Below are positions 26,030 through 35,100 of a stretch of 64,000 bases of DNA, piece by piece. Made by a program: the position numbers and the translations under genes. Position 1 is the stretch's first letter, and every line of letters starts with the position of its first letter. The notes under the pieces are model-generated. The model did no database searches. It had not been told where the DNA came from and saw nothing but the letters and a program-made list of their open reading frames with translations. Source of the stretch: Streptomyces actuosus (GTDB lineage: Bacteria; Actinomycetota; Actinomycetes; Streptomycetales; Streptomycetaceae); the NCBI RefSeq assembly GCF_016921115.1, contig NZ_JAFFZS010000006.1:237161-301160 (forward strand), in the 5' to 3' direction.

Positions 26030-27703
26030 ATGCGGCTGCGCGCACTGCTGGACACCGACGCGCTGGGCCTCAGGCTGCTCGGCGGCGAGGACGAGCTGGA
26101 CCGCACCGTGCGGGGCGTGATGACCACCGACCTGCGGGATCCCAGCCGCTACCTCTCGGGCGGCGAGCTGGTCCTGACGGGCCTGGCCTGGCGACGGGAC
26201 GCCGCCGACTCCGAGCCGTTCGTCCGGATCCTGGTGCAGGCCGGGGTGGCCGCGCTGGCGGCCGGCGAGGCGGAGCTCGGGGACGTCCCGGACGACCTGG
26301 TGGCGGCCTGCGCCCGACACCGCCTGCCGCTGTTCGCGGTCCACGAGTCGGTGGCGTTCGCCACGATCACCGAGCACGTCGTCCGGCAGGTCAGCGGCGA
26401 GCGGGCCGGGGACCTCGCGGCGGTCGTGGACCGGCACCGGCGGATGATGACCTCCGGCCCGGCGGGCGGCGGCCCGGACGTGGTCCTGGACCTGCTCGGA
26501 TCCGACCTGGACCTGCGGGCCTGGGTGCTGTCCCCCACCGGAAGGCTGATCGCTGGCTCCAAGGTGGCGGGCCCGGCACTGCCCGGCGAGACGTGCGCGC
26601 GGCTCGCGGCCGAGCACCTGGCGGCGTCCCGCACCGGCCGCCGCGGCCCGCACCGGGTCACCCTGGACACCACCGCGTACTCGCTCTTCCCGATCCGCAG
26701 CGGCGGACGCGCCCCGCAGGCCGCCCGCGACGTGCGGGGGACGGTCCTGTCGGACTGGCTGCTGGCCGTCGAGGCCGACGCCTCCGACTGGCCCGAGGAG
26801 CGGCTCGACCTGCTCCAGGGCGTCACCCAGCTGATCGCCGTCGAGCGGGACCGGCGCGACGCCGCCCGCACGGTGCGCCGCCGGCTCGCGCAGGAGGTGC
26901 TGGAGCTGGTGCAGACGGGCGCCGCGCCCGCGGAGATCGCCGCCCGGCTCCGGGTCGCCGCGCCGGTGCTGCTGCCCGGCCTCGGCGCGGCCCCGCACTG
27001 GCAGGTCGTCGTGGCCCGCGTCGAGTGGGACGGCGGGGAGGCCGACGGCGGCCCGGTGGCCCAGTCCCTGCTGGAGGAGGTCCTCGTCGACCCGCTGTCC
27101 ACCGGCCCCGAGCCCTCCGACCGGATCGCGGTGGCGCACACCGGCGACGAGGCCATCGCCCTGGTGCCGCTGCCGGCCGTCTCCGCCGAGCACGACGGCT
27201 CGGAGACCGGGGTCCTCGCCGATCAGCTGCTGCAGTCCGTCCGGGATCCGCTGTCGGCCGGCCTGGACGGCGACGGGCGGCTCACGCTCGGCGTCAGCGC
27301 GGCCGTGCACTCGGCGGAGGGCCTGCGCGGTGCCCTGGAGGAGGCCCGGCACGCCCGGCGGGTGGCGGCGGCGCGGCCGGGCCGGGTCTGCGCCGCGGGC
27401 CACCAGGAGCTCGCTTCGCACGTGCTGCTGCTGCCGTTCGTCCCCGACGACGTCCGACGGGCCTTCACCGCCCGCCTGCTGGACCCGCTGCGCGACTACG
27501 ACCGCCGCCACCGCGCCGAGCTCATCCCGACCCTGGAGGCCTTCCTGGACTGCGACGGCTCCTGGACGCGCTGCGCGTCCCGGCTCCACCTGCACGTCAA
27601 CACGCTGCGCTACCGGGTCGGGCGAATCGAGCAGTTGACGAGTCGTGACCTGTCGCGCCTGGAGGACAAGCTGGACTTCTTCCTGGCACTGCGCATGAGC
27701 TGA
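26030..27703 (+). CDS. pucR: PucR-family transcriptional regulator
   Basis: This 557-residue protein has the PucR N-terminal ligand-associated domain (MRLRALLDTDALGLRLLGG, then DPSRYLSGGELVLTGLAW) and a GGDEF-like middle region. The C-terminal PucR helix-turn-helix contains TLEAFLDCDGSWTRCASRL and LHVNTLRYRVGRIEQL. Such proteins control purine-degradation genes in response to pathway metabolites. The divergent position beside xanthine dehydrogenase fits that role. The ATG lacks a strong ribosome site, so expression is probably low. Confidence 0.93.
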   Translation: MRLRALLDTDALGLRLLGGEDELDRTVRGVMTTDLRDPSRYLSGGELVLTGLAWRRDAADSEPFVRILVQAGVAALAAGEAELGDVPDDLVAACARHRLPLFAVHESVAFATITEHVVRQVSGERAGDLAAVVDRHRRMMTSGPAGGGPDVVLDLLGSDLDLRAWVLSPTGRLIAGSKVAGPALPGETCARLAAEHLAASRTGRRGPHRVTLDTTAYSLFPIRSGGRAPQAARDVRGTVLSDWLLAVEADASDWPEERLDLLQGVTQLIAVERDRRDAARTVRRRLAQEVLELVQTGAAPAEIAARLRVAAPVLLPGLGAAPHWQVVVARVEWDGGEADGGPVAQSLLEEVLVDPLSTGPEPSDRIAVAHTGDEAIALVPLPAVSAEHDGSETGVLADQLLQSVRDPLSAGLDGDGRLTLGVSAAVHSAEGLRGALEEARHARRVAAARPGRVCAAGHQELASHVLLLPFVPDDVRRAFTARLLDPLRDYDRRHRAELIPTLEAFLDCDGSWTRCASRLHLHVNTLRYRVGRIEQLTSRDLSRLEDKLDFFLALRMS

Positions 27704-27734
27704 AACCCGGAGCGCCCCGAAGCCCCACGACTTT

Positions 27735-27748
27735 GTGAAATCCTTCAC
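27735..27748. promoter_or_regulatory. Short inverted repeat upstream of the TPR-like gene
   Basis: GTGAA-ATCC-TTCAC lies between the pucR stop and the next start, about 85 nt before the GTG at 27831. It could be an operator; arms of 5 bp are short and may be chance. Confidence 0.25.
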
Positions 27749-27830
27749 CCACCCCCTTGGCCCGATGCCATCATTGGTGCTGGAATGCCGCCACCACTCA
27801 AAGCTCGATGGCGTGCTCGGGGAGGGCAAC

Positions 27831-28619
27831 GTGGCGCATACCGCCATGTCTGGTTCGGGAACGACCGCCGGTGACGATCCGCTCCAGACCGCGGTGTGGC
27901 GGCTGCGCTCACGCGCCTGCTGGGCCGATGCGGCGGCCCTGCTGACACCGGTCACGCCGGCCGCGGCGCTGCAGCGGGCCGCACTGCTGGCGGAGCGATG
28001 TCTGTACACCGAGCAGGGCTGGGAGGACGCCGAGGACGCTCTGCGCACCGCCGAGGCCCTCGCCCACAGCGACGAGGAGCGGGGGGCCGCGGCATGTGAA
28101 CGCGGGTACGTGGCCTACGCGGCCACGCTGCTCGGCGTGCGCGACCGGGACGACGAGGCGCGGGCCGCGCTGGGCCGGGCGGCGGCCCTGATCCCGCCGG
28201 GGGCGCCGGGGCGGGCCCTGCTGGACTTCCGGCGCGGTCTGCTCGCCGAGAACCTGGCGCGCGCCCCGCAGGCCGCCCGCGCCGCCTACCGCCGGGCGCA
28301 CGCGGGCGCCACCGCGGGCTCCGACCCCCTCCTGCTGTCCTTCACCTGGCGCCATCTCGCCGGACTCGCCCTGCGCGACGGCGAGCTGGCGGAGGCCCGG
28401 CACGGCTTCGCCGAGTCGCTGCGGATCCGCGAGGAGCTGGGATACCTGGTGGGAACGGCCCCGGCACTGGTGTCGCTCGCGGACACGGAGACGGAGCCCG
28501 AGGCATCCCGCCTCCGGGAGGAGGCCCGCCGGCTGTTCCGCCTGCTGGGCGGCGTCCCGACCTGGCTGGCCCGGCAGCTGGCCCCACCGGCGACGGGGAC
28601 GGCACCGGCGACGGCCTGA
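27831..28619 (+). CDS. Helical-repeat (TPR-like) hypothetical protein
   Basis: This 262-residue Ala/Leu/Arg-rich protein is almost all helical, with spaced repeats such as ALQRAALLAERCLYTEQGW, AACERGYVAYAATLLGV and EARHGFAESLRIREELG that fit degenerate tetratricopeptide repeats. The GTG start is chosen because GGGGAGGG lies 4 nt upstream; the frame opens earlier at 27735 without a ribosome site. There is no signal peptide. It is probably a scaffold or regulatory protein; no partner can be named. Confidence 0.75.
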   Translation: MAHTAMSGSGTTAGDDPLQTAVWRLRSRACWADAAALLTPVTPAAALQRAALLAERCLYTEQGWEDAEDALRTAEALAHSDEERGAAACERGYVAYAATLLGVRDRDDEARAALGRAAALIPPGAPGRALLDFRRGLLAENLARAPQAARAAYRRAHAGATAGSDPLLLSFTWRHLAGLALRDGELAEARHGFAESLRIREELGYLVGTAPALVSLADTETEPEASRLREEARRLFRLLGGVPTWLARQLAPPATGTAPATA

Positions 28620-29219
28620 CATCCCGGCGACACCGGGCCGGGGCCGCGGCCCCGGCCGGGCGCGGCCGCGTGCGATGCGGGGAGCCCGGACGCGTGCGGG
28701 GTGCGAAACACGTGCGGTGTGCGGAGCCCGGTCGCGTGCGGTGTACGGCACGAATGGCGCGCGGCACATGGCGTGCGGCACGAGTGACGTGCTCGCGCGC
28801 CGTGGGTGCCGCGCGGGTGCCGTGCGGCCGTGCCGCAGGGGGCGCAGGCACCCGTAGTGGCCCGCGGGGGCGCCCCTGCGGGCCACTACGGGGCGGCACC
28901 GAGGAATCCCGCCGGGGGAACGGCACGGCCGGGGAGGGACGGGCGCGATGTCCGGGGCACCCACGCGCCGCCACACCTACGGGTCCTCGCCGCGCGGGGA
29001 GCCCGGGCAGACGGGGAGCCCGGGCGGGGACGCCGGGCGGCACGGCGGCGGCAGGGGGCGTTCGGACGCCGCGGTGAACCCTTGCGCTCCCGTGAGAAGG
29101 CCCGACCGCACGCGGAGCGCCGAGGACGGCTGCCCGGGAGGGCCGCGCGTCGGCACCTCGGCCGTGCCGGGAGCCGTCCCCGTCGCCCCCGGGCCGTGCA
29201 GGCCTTTGGGCGGTGGTGC
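28620..29219. other. 600-nt gene-free region with GTGCGG-rich low complexity
   Basis: Between the convergent genes ending at 28619 and 29220 no credible coding frame is seen. Bases about 28670-28830 are an irregular low-complexity tract rich in GTGCGG, GCACG and GCGTGC. A long hairpin (28851-28892) follows, then featureless G+C-rich sequence. Confidence 0.6.
28851..28892. terminator. Long 21-bp stem, bidirectional terminator candidate
   Basis: CCCGTAGTGGCCCGC... (28851-28871) pairs with the segment 28872-28892 along 21 bp with one mismatch and practically no loop. It lies in the gap between two convergent genes. Confidence 0.65.
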
Positions 29220-30038
29220 TCAGGGCGCGCCGGCGAAGTGCTCGCCCACCAGGGCCTGCACCACGCTCAGGTCCCCGGCGGTCAGCGCGTCCAGCAGGGC
29301 CGTGTGCTCCGCCGCGTCCGCCAGGAGGGCGGCCCGCCCGTTCCGCACCGGCCCGCCCGCCAGTGGCCACTGCGCCCGCCGGTGCAGATCGTCGGCGATA
29401 CGGATCAGCTGCTCGTTGCCCGCGAGGGCCAGCACCGCCCGGTGGAAGGCCCGGTCGGACTCGGCGTACGTGGCCCGGCACCCGGAGGACGCGGCCCGCA
29501 CCGTCGCCTCGGCGAGCGGGCGCAGGCCTGCCCAGCGTTCCACCGGTACGGCGCGCGCCAGCCGCAGCATCACCGGCACCTCGATCAGGGCCCGGACCTC
29601 CGCCAGCTCGGCCAGCTCCCGCGCGTCGCGCTCGACGACCCGGAAGCCCCGGTTGGGCACGACCTCGACGGCGCCTTCGAGAGCCAGCTGCTGCATGGCC
29701 TCCCGTACGGGCGTCGCCGAGACGCCGAAGCGCTCGCCGAGCACGGGCGCCGAGTACACCTCGCCGGGCCGCAGCTCCCCCGCCACGAGGGCGGTGCGCA
29801 GCGCGGAGAGGATCTGCCCGCGCACGGACGGCCGCTGCACGGCCGGCCGCGGAATCGGCTGCTCACCGTGCGTGTGCTCGCCTCGGACGGCATCGGCGTC
29901 CGTCGCCCGTTGCCGCCCGCCCCGCGCGTCGGCGTCCGCGGCGCACGGCTGCACGGGCACCGGTGCGGACACCGGTGCGGGACGCTCACGCGTCGAGGGG
30001 ATCCCTGTTCCGGTGGAGCCCTGCACCCCCTGATCCAC
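29220..30038 (-). CDS. GntR-family (FadR-type) transcriptional regulator
   Basis: This 272-residue protein has an unusual, poorly ordered N-terminal extension of about 65 residues. The GntR winged helix follows: RGQILSALRTALVAGELRPG, APVLGERFGVSATPVREAM and LALEGAVEVVPNRGFRVV. An all-helical FCD ligand domain closes it, with ESDRAFHRAVLALAGNEQL carrying likely metal/ligand His residues. The GTG start is supported by GGAGGAGG. No target gene is adjacent in the same direction. It has its own promoter candidate at 30072-30100. Confidence 0.9.
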   Translation of the reverse strand: MDQGVQGSTGTGIPSTRERPAPVSAPVPVQPCAADADARGGRQRATDADAVRGEHTHGEQPIPRPAVQRPSVRGQILSALRTALVAGELRPGEVYSAPVLGERFGVSATPVREAMQQLALEGAVEVVPNRGFRVVERDARELAELAEVRALIEVPVMLRLARAVPVERWAGLRPLAEATVRAASSGCRATYAESDRAFHRAVLALAGNEQLIRIADDLHRRAQWPLAGGPVRNGRAALLADAAEHTALLDALTAGDLSVVQALVGEHFAGAP

Positions 30039-30071
30039 GGGTCCTCCTCCGGCTTGTCAGTACTTGGGGTC

Positions 30072-30100
30072 ATTACGGCGGGTTGTTACTCGGCCGTCAA
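30072..30100 (-). promoter_or_regulatory. Candidate vegetative promoter of the GntR gene
   Basis: On the minus strand TTGACG (30100-30095) and CGTAAT (30077-30072) are separated by 17 nt, close to the TTGACN/TANNNT pattern. The GntR start follows about 35 nt later. Confidence 0.45.
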
Positions 30101-30147
30101 GCACCATAGGCGGAGAACCGCCCAGTTCAAACCCCACCCCCATCCGA

Positions 30148-30166
30148 TAAGGCAAGGCTTGCCTCA
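30148..30166. promoter_or_regulatory. Iron-box-like (DmdR/IdeR) imperfect palindrome
   Basis: TAAGGCAAGGCTTGCCTCA has arms AGGCAAG/CTTGCCT around one base and agrees with the 19-bp actinobacterial iron box (TTAGGTTAGGCTAACCTAA type) at about 13 positions. It is 48 nt upstream of the GntR -35 candidate and over 400 nt upstream of the DUF2637 gene, so its target is unclear. Confidence 0.35.
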
Positions 30167-30588
30167 CCGGGAGCCCCTCGGGGGCTGTTCGGGGCCTCCC
30201 TCGCCCACCCCTCCGCGAACCGGACCACGCACCCGCGCCGAGCGAGCACAGGAACACGTGAGCCACCCTCAAAACCCGGGCCAAGAAGCCCGATCGGGCC
30301 CGGCGACGGGTGCGCGTCCCGTAAGATCGACGTGAACAGGACAGCCGACAGGTCACAGCCGTTTCACGTTTTCCTCACCTGTCGCAGGAACTTTCCGTGG
30401 AACCACCCCTCCGGGTAGTCTTATTCGAACTCAACTCCCGCCCCTCAAGCGGCAGTTCGAGCAGAAAGCTGCCCTGGGCATCCCCTTGCACCTCCTTGGC
30501 GGCCTCTTGCCCCGAAACCCCCTGAGGGCCGGTGGGATTGGGCCACTATGGCGGGCGTTACGCCCTATCCCAATGCAAGGGACCCCAG

Positions 30589-31632
30589 ATGAGACTGACC
30601 GACATATCGCTGAACTGGCTGCTTCCGGGCGCCGTACTGCTCCTGGGCATGCTGGCGGCGGTGGCGGTACTCGCGCGCGGCAAGCGCTCCTCCGGGGAGC
30701 ACGCGAAGACGGAAGACTCGTGGGAGCGCGCGGAGGAGCGCCGCAGGCGCAAGGAGGCCATCTACGGCACCGCCTCCTACGTGCTGCTGTTCTGCTGTGC
30801 GGCGGTGGCAGCGGCACTGTCCTTCCACGGTCTGGTCGGCTTCGGCCAGCAGAACCTGAATCTGACCGGCGGCTGGGAGTACCTGGTCCCGTTCGGCCTG
30901 GACGGCGCGGCGATGTTCTGCTCCGTGCTCGCCGTGCGCGAGGCCAGCCACGGTGACGCCGCACTCGGCTCCCGCATACTCGTGTGGACGTTCGCGGGTG
31001 CCGCGGCCTGGTTCAACTGGGTCCACGCACCGCGCGGCCTCGGGCACGCGGGTGCTCCGCACTTCTTCGCGGGCATGTCGCTGTCGGCCGCGGTGCTGTT
31101 CGACCGGGCGCTGAAGCAGACCCGCCGTGCGGCGCTGCGCGAGCAGGGCCTGATCCCGCGTCCGCTGCCGCAGATCCGCATCGTGCGCTGGCTGAGGGCG
31201 CCTCGCGAGACCTACAGGGCCTGGTCCCTGATGCTCCTGGAGGGCGTGCGCAGCCTGGACGAGGCCGTGGACGAGGTGCGCGAGGACAAGCGCCAGAAGG
31301 AGGAGACGCGCCGCCTGCGCCGCGAGAAGGAGCGCGTGGAGCGGGCCCAGCTCAAGGCGATCAGCCGAGGCCACCGCGGCTTCGTCGGCCGGGGGACCGG
31401 CCGCGAGGTGGAGGTGCACTCGGTGGAGCGGGACTCCGAACGGGTGTCCGCGGAGCCCGCCATATCGGCGCCGGAGCAGCTGCCCGTACGCTCACGCCCC
31501 TCCCTCCAGCCCGTACGTAGGAGTTCCGACGCGGTCACCGTCGACCTCACCGCGGAGGACGACACCCAGGCCCTGCCGCGGCTCGACTCCCTGGAGCGCA
31601 AGCTCAAGGATCTGGAGCAGCAGTTCGGTTAG
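30589..31632 (+). CDS. DUF2637 membrane protein
   Basis: This 347-residue protein begins with a hydrophobic segment (WLLPGAVLLLGMLAAVAVLA) and a charged linker (SWERAEERRRRKEAIYG). Four more membrane segments follow (about residues 65-190: YVLLFCCAAVAAALSFHGL, PFGLDGAAMFCSVLAVR, VWTFAGAAAWFNWVH, FFAGMSLSAAVLFDRAL), as in DUF2637/SpdB-like proteins of Streptomyces. The C-terminal half is cytoplasmic, highly charged and probably coiled (VDEVREDKRQKEETRRLRRE), and ends with a short leucine-rich tail. Its role is unknown; plasmid SpdB relatives are tied to conjugal spreading. Confidence 0.85.
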   Translation: MRLTDISLNWLLPGAVLLLGMLAAVAVLARGKRSSGEHAKTEDSWERAEERRRRKEAIYGTASYVLLFCCAAVAAALSFHGLVGFGQQNLNLTGGWEYLVPFGLDGAAMFCSVLAVREASHGDAALGSRILVWTFAGAAAWFNWVHAPRGLGHAGAPHFFAGMSLSAAVLFDRALKQTRRAALREQGLIPRPLPQIRIVRWLRAPRETYRAWSLMLLEGVRSLDEAVDEVREDKRQKEETRRLRREKERVERAQLKAISRGHRGFVGRGTGREVEVHSVERDSERVSAEPAISAPEQLPVRSRPSLQPVRRSSDAVTVDLTAEDDTQALPRLDSLERKLKDLEQQFG

Positions 31633-31670
31633 AACTCCGGGGGAAGGGGCGGGACGGAACCGGCCGTCAT

Positions 31671-31712
31671 GGGAAGGGGGCGCGGCGCGCACGACTGCCG
31701 CGCCCCCTTCCC
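31671..31712. terminator. Perfect 16-bp hairpin terminator between convergent genes
   Basis: GGGAAGGGGGCGCGGC (31671-31686) pairs perfectly with 31697-31712 around a 10-nt loop. It lies between the stops at 31632 (plus) and 31730 (minus), so it serves both genes. Confidence 0.85.
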
Positions 31713-31729
31713 GTTGCCGCGGGTCCCGG

Positions 31730-32281
31730 TCATCCGGGTCCGGCCGCCAGCTCGAACCAGACCACCTTGCCCGTGCCGTGCGCCGTCACGCCCCAGGCGT
31801 CCGCGAGGCACTGAACCAGCATCAGACCCCGGCCGTGTGTGCCGTCGTCGGGGACCGGTACGCGCAGCCGGGGTCTGCGCGCCGTGAAGTCCCGCACCTC
31901 CACCCGCAGGGTGCCGGATCCGACGACGGCCGTCAGGACCGCGTCGCGGTCGGTGTGCACCAGCGCGTTGGTGACGAGTTCACTGGTGAGCAGTTCCGCC
32001 GTCTCCGAGCGCCCCGGCCTCCCCCAGTGCCGCAGCAGTTCCCGCAGTGCCCGGCGCGCCTCGGGCACTCCCTTGAGGTCGGCCCGCGCGATCCGGCGCT
32101 CCAGCCGGGGCACCGCCGGCAGGTCCAGGGTCGGACCGGTCTCGTCCGCCACCATGTCCGTCTGCGTCTGCGTCTGTGTCGAGGTGGCCCCGAACATGAT
32201 CGGTCCGCTTCCTCGTGCCTGCCTCTTCATGACCCCCGCCCGCGTGCCGATGTCGGTCCCCTCCTGCTCGAACACGTTCAC
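31730..32281 (-). CDS. RsbW-like ATP-binding anti-sigma/regulatory kinase
   Basis: This protein of up to 183 residues has a HATPase_c_2 fold: ARRALRELLRHWGRP, then the N-box ELLTSELVTNALVHT and the G-box DDGTHGRGLMLVQCLADAWG. Members bind or phosphorylate anti-sigma antagonists in partner-switching systems and are very numerous in Streptomyces. The start is uncertain. GTG 32281 has GAGGGGG about 10 nt upstream; ATG 32230 and ATG 32194 (GAGGAAG upstream) are alternatives that drop a low-complexity TQTQTQT stretch or its leader. It may partner with the PP2C-like protein at 32939-34807. Confidence 0.85.
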   Translation of the reverse strand: MNVFEQEGTDIGTRAGVMKRQARGSGPIMFGATSTQTQTQTDMVADETGPTLDLPAVPRLERRIARADLKGVPEARRALRELLRHWGRPGRSETAELLTSELVTNALVHTDRDAVLTAVVGSGTLRVEVRDFTARRPRLRVPVPDDGTHGRGLMLVQCLADAWGVTAHGTGKVVWFELAAGPG

Positions 32282-32938
32282 GGGATGCTTGCCCCCTCAC
32301 TCCGGCGGCAGTCATGTCGAACCGTCAACGACCAGGTGTTCGGCCATGTGCGGGACACCCGCGGCAGGGCTGCGAACAGGTGTCCGTCGGGTTCCGCGCA
32401 GATGTCCGCACAGTCTCCGCGGCCCGAACGCGCCGCAGGAGCGGTGGCCGGAACCGCCACGGCCCGAAGGGGCCTGGCGGGACGCCGAACGGCCCCGGAG
32501 GGGACGGCCGGCGCCACGGCTGCCGCACCCGTCGGATGCCCGGCCCGCCCTCTCCACACGGCGCGTAGGCGCCCCGGACCGCAGGGGCCACCGGAAAGGG
32601 CACGAGCCGCCGACCCCGCCCTGCCGAAACCGCCGTACCCGCCCGGGCCACCGACAGCCGCCCTCGGAGACGGGTGCGCAGCCGCCGGCGCCGGACCGCG
32701 GCCACGCACGGTCACCCCCCGGCGGCGGAGCGCCGCAGCTGGGCTCGCCAACCCCGCCGCACACGGCGAAGTTGGCCGGAATCCGACCCCTCCGCGGACC
32801 GTGTGCATCCGCCAGGCCGGACGGGCGGGGCGGGAGGGCCGACACCCGAGATCACCGGCGGGAGTCGAGCCGATGACGCGGCGGCGCCCGTCGGGCGGGA
32901 GATACCGCGCCGCCCACACCGTTGCACAGCGAACTCGG
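32282..32938. other. 657-nt region without a convincing gene
   Basis: Several overlapping frames cross this gap but all are Arg/Pro/Gly/Ala shadows without ribosome sites or recognisable motifs. No strong hairpin or operator stands out. Confidence 0.5.
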
Positions 32939-34807
32939 TCACGCCTCCCACACGGCGGCGGCCGTGCGGTCGTCGGCGTACCCCTTCACCCGGACCTGGA
33001 TGTCCGAGAGGTAGGCCGCGAGGCCGGGCGGAGCGGGCGCCGCCCACCGGCCCGCCAGGTACCGGGACAGCTCGGCCTCGCCCCGCAGGGGCTCGGCGAG
33101 ACCCGCCGTGCACATCAGCAGCACATCACCCGGACGGGCTACAGAGGCGCGGAACCGGAACGGCTCACGCGGTGGCTCCGGGGCCGGCTCGTACGGGCTC
33201 GGTGGTGTCGGGACGCCGAGGTCCATGGTGAGGCGGTCGCCCTCGGGGGTCTCGGCCGGTGGTGAGCCGAATCCGACGACGGGCTCGCCGGCGACCTCGC
33301 CGACCGGCGGTTCGATGTCCCGCCAGTCGCCGTCCCGCAGGCGGAACAGACCGCCGGCGCCGGCACCGAAGAACACCCGGATCCGGCACTCGGGGTCGGC
33401 GGGCAGCAGCAGGCAGCGCAGGGTGGCCGCGTACTCCTCCGGATTCAGGCCCTGCTCGGCCGCGCTCGCGCGGAGCCGTTTGAGGCTGCGGTCGGTGAGG
33501 CGGTGCAGCCCCGACTTGAGGTCCTCGCGACGGGCGGCCCGGATGTCCTCGACGAGCCGGGCGTGGCTGCGCCCCACGGCCCGGCCGATCCACCGGCAGG
33601 CCTCCGCGGCCGCGCGGTGCGCGCCGGCCGTGGCCCGCGCGCCGGTCGCCATCGCGACCAGCACCAGCGCCTGGTCCCCCGTCCCGAACCGCGCGGTGAG
33701 CAGTGAGTCCCGCCGCAGCTCCCCCCGGTAGCGCGCGGAGTCACCCCGCACGGACACAGCGCGCAGCGCGCAGGCCCCGTACCGCGCCCCGTCCAGCACG
33801 GTGTCCGCCACCAGCCCGCCCAGTTCGTCGGGGTCGGCGGGGGGCAGGGCGGTGGGCTCGGCGTCGTAGGTGGGGGGACGCGAACCGACGAAGGGCGGGG
33901 GCGCCGCCGGCTGCGCGGGGAGGTCGACGCAGGTCGCGGTACGAACAGCCTGCTGGACGGAGGCGGAGGCAGGGGCAGGAGCAGGGGAAGCACCGGTGGG
34001 AGGCGCAGGGACGCGGGGAGCCGGGTCCGCGCGCGGGGCGGGCTCTGCGGGCACGCCGGGGTCCCCTGCGGGTCCCGGGGCCACCTGCGGGGTGGGGCCG
34101 CCGGGCGGGGGCGGCGCCGCGCCGGCGGCTCGGCCCGGACCGGGAGCGGGGGGCCGGTCCCCGGCGGGCGGCGCGGGCTCGGCGTCGTCCTCGCGCCCGG
34201 CCCTCGCACCGGCGCCCGGAACACTGCCGCCGGCTGCGTCGCTCCGCGCCGGTCCGCGGGGCGCCGACGGCCCCTCCGCCGGGGCGGTGCCCCCGGGAAG
34301 CGGCGGGAAGCCCGGAGGGGCGGGCCACGAGGACGGCGGCACGGCGTCGGCCGACCCCGCGGCCGTGTCGGCGTCCGACGGTGCCGACGGGGCGGCGCCC
34401 GGGGAGGTCGTGCGGTCACCGGGGGCCCGCTGGGTGAATCCCGGGGGCATCGGTCCCGGAGGGAAGGTCGCCGGGGCCGCAGGAGTGGAGGGCGGCGGCT
34501 CCCAGGGGGCCCTCGGCCGGGTACGCCGGAGCGTCTCGGCATCCGCCCCGGGGCGCAGCGCACCGTCGGGAGGTGGCGCGGCCTCGTCGGACCGGCCCGG
34601 CGGGCCGTGCCGCTGCGGGGGGACGGGGTCCGGCGGGGGCGGAGTCGGGGGAGCCGGCGGCGGACCCAACGTCCCGGCGGCGGACGCGAAGCGGTCGTCC
34701 AGGGTGTCGGGCGTGGCCGTGGCGCCCGTGTCCTCGGTGACGTCGTCGTACAGCTGTGCCCACCAGTCGTCCCCGTGTCCGGCGGGCCTACCCCCCTGCT
34801 GGCTCAT
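32939..34807 (-). CDS. Protein phosphatase 2C-like protein with long proline-rich region
   Basis: This 622-residue protein starts with a conserved-looking short segment (GDDWWAQLYDDVTEDTG). About 280 residues of low-complexity Pro/Ala/Gly follow, and then a C-terminal PP2C_2-like phosphatase domain of about 250 residues. That domain contains GARYGACALRAVSVRGDSARYRG, ALVLVAMATGA, GDVLLMCTAGLAEPL and DDRTAAAVWEA. The Asp residues of PP2C metal sites are partly replaced (VAMATGA where VADGMGG is usual), so activity is uncertain. ACAATT six nt before the ATG suggests leaderless expression. It may act with the RsbW-like kinase. Confidence 0.85.
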   Translation of the reverse strand: MSQQGGRPAGHGDDWWAQLYDDVTEDTGATATPDTLDDRFASAAGTLGPPPAPPTPPPPDPVPPQRHGPPGRSDEAAPPPDGALRPGADAETLRRTRPRAPWEPPPSTPAAPATFPPGPMPPGFTQRAPGDRTTSPGAAPSAPSDADTAAGSADAVPPSSWPAPPGFPPLPGGTAPAEGPSAPRGPARSDAAGGSVPGAGARAGREDDAEPAPPAGDRPPAPGPGRAAGAAPPPPGGPTPQVAPGPAGDPGVPAEPAPRADPAPRVPAPPTGASPAPAPASASVQQAVRTATCVDLPAQPAAPPPFVGSRPPTYDAEPTALPPADPDELGGLVADTVLDGARYGACALRAVSVRGDSARYRGELRRDSLLTARFGTGDQALVLVAMATGARATAGAHRAAAEACRWIGRAVGRSHARLVEDIRAARREDLKSGLHRLTDRSLKRLRASAAEQGLNPEEYAATLRCLLLPADPECRIRVFFGAGAGGLFRLRDGDWRDIEPPVGEVAGEPVVGFGSPPAETPEGDRLTMDLGVPTPPSPYEPAPEPPREPFRFRASVARPGDVLLMCTAGLAEPLRGEAELSRYLAGRWAAPAPPGLAAYLSDIQVRVKGYADDRTAAAVWEA

Positions 34808-34938
34808 GCCCCTAATTGTCCACCGCGCGGGGCGCATGAAAACGGGGCATCGGGAAAATCCGGCACGCCGGTCCGGATCGAACGGCGTGTCGGGCGAGCC
34901 GCCGGAAACCCGTGCGAGCGAAGGGCCTTCGAGGGCCG

Positions 34939-34974
34939 CCGGGCGGCTCCACCCCCCATGAGAGAGCCGCCCGG
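34939..34974. terminator. 11-bp hairpin in a divergent gap
   Basis: CCGGGCGGCTC (34939-34949) pairs with GAGCCGCCCGG (34964-34974) around 14 nt. It lies between two divergent starts (34807 minus, 35101 plus), where a terminator is not expected. It may end a small transcript or act as an attenuator. Confidence 0.4.
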
Positions 34975-35100
34975 CGGCACCTGGGTGACCCGGCCCCGGA
35001 TCCCCTGCGCGCGCCCGCGCATCCTGGGTCCGGGTCACGTTCCTGAGTACGGCGCGGCCCTCATCGCCCACCGAGGGGACGGCGCGCGGACGCATACGCG

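Larger units (their letters stand above)
30039..30588. other. 550-nt divergent intergenic region
   Basis: It lies between GntR (minus) and the DUF2637 gene (plus). It contains a promoter candidate for GntR and an iron-box-like repeat. Near 30534-30573 there is a nested pair of short inverted repeats (ATTGGG/CCCAAT enclosing GGGCG/CGCCC) just upstream of the DUF2637 start. No coding frame is convincing. Confidence 0.5.

Noticed and set aside
28670..29219. Plus-strand frames in the low-complexity gap
   Set aside because: Products are made of Gly/Arg/Cys runs with no ribosome site, and they extend as shadows under the GntR gene.
32278..32919. 213-codon minus-strand frame
   Set aside because: Arg/Pro/Ala-rich with no motif and poor start context; three overlapping frames have similar quality, which suggests chance in G+C-rich DNA.
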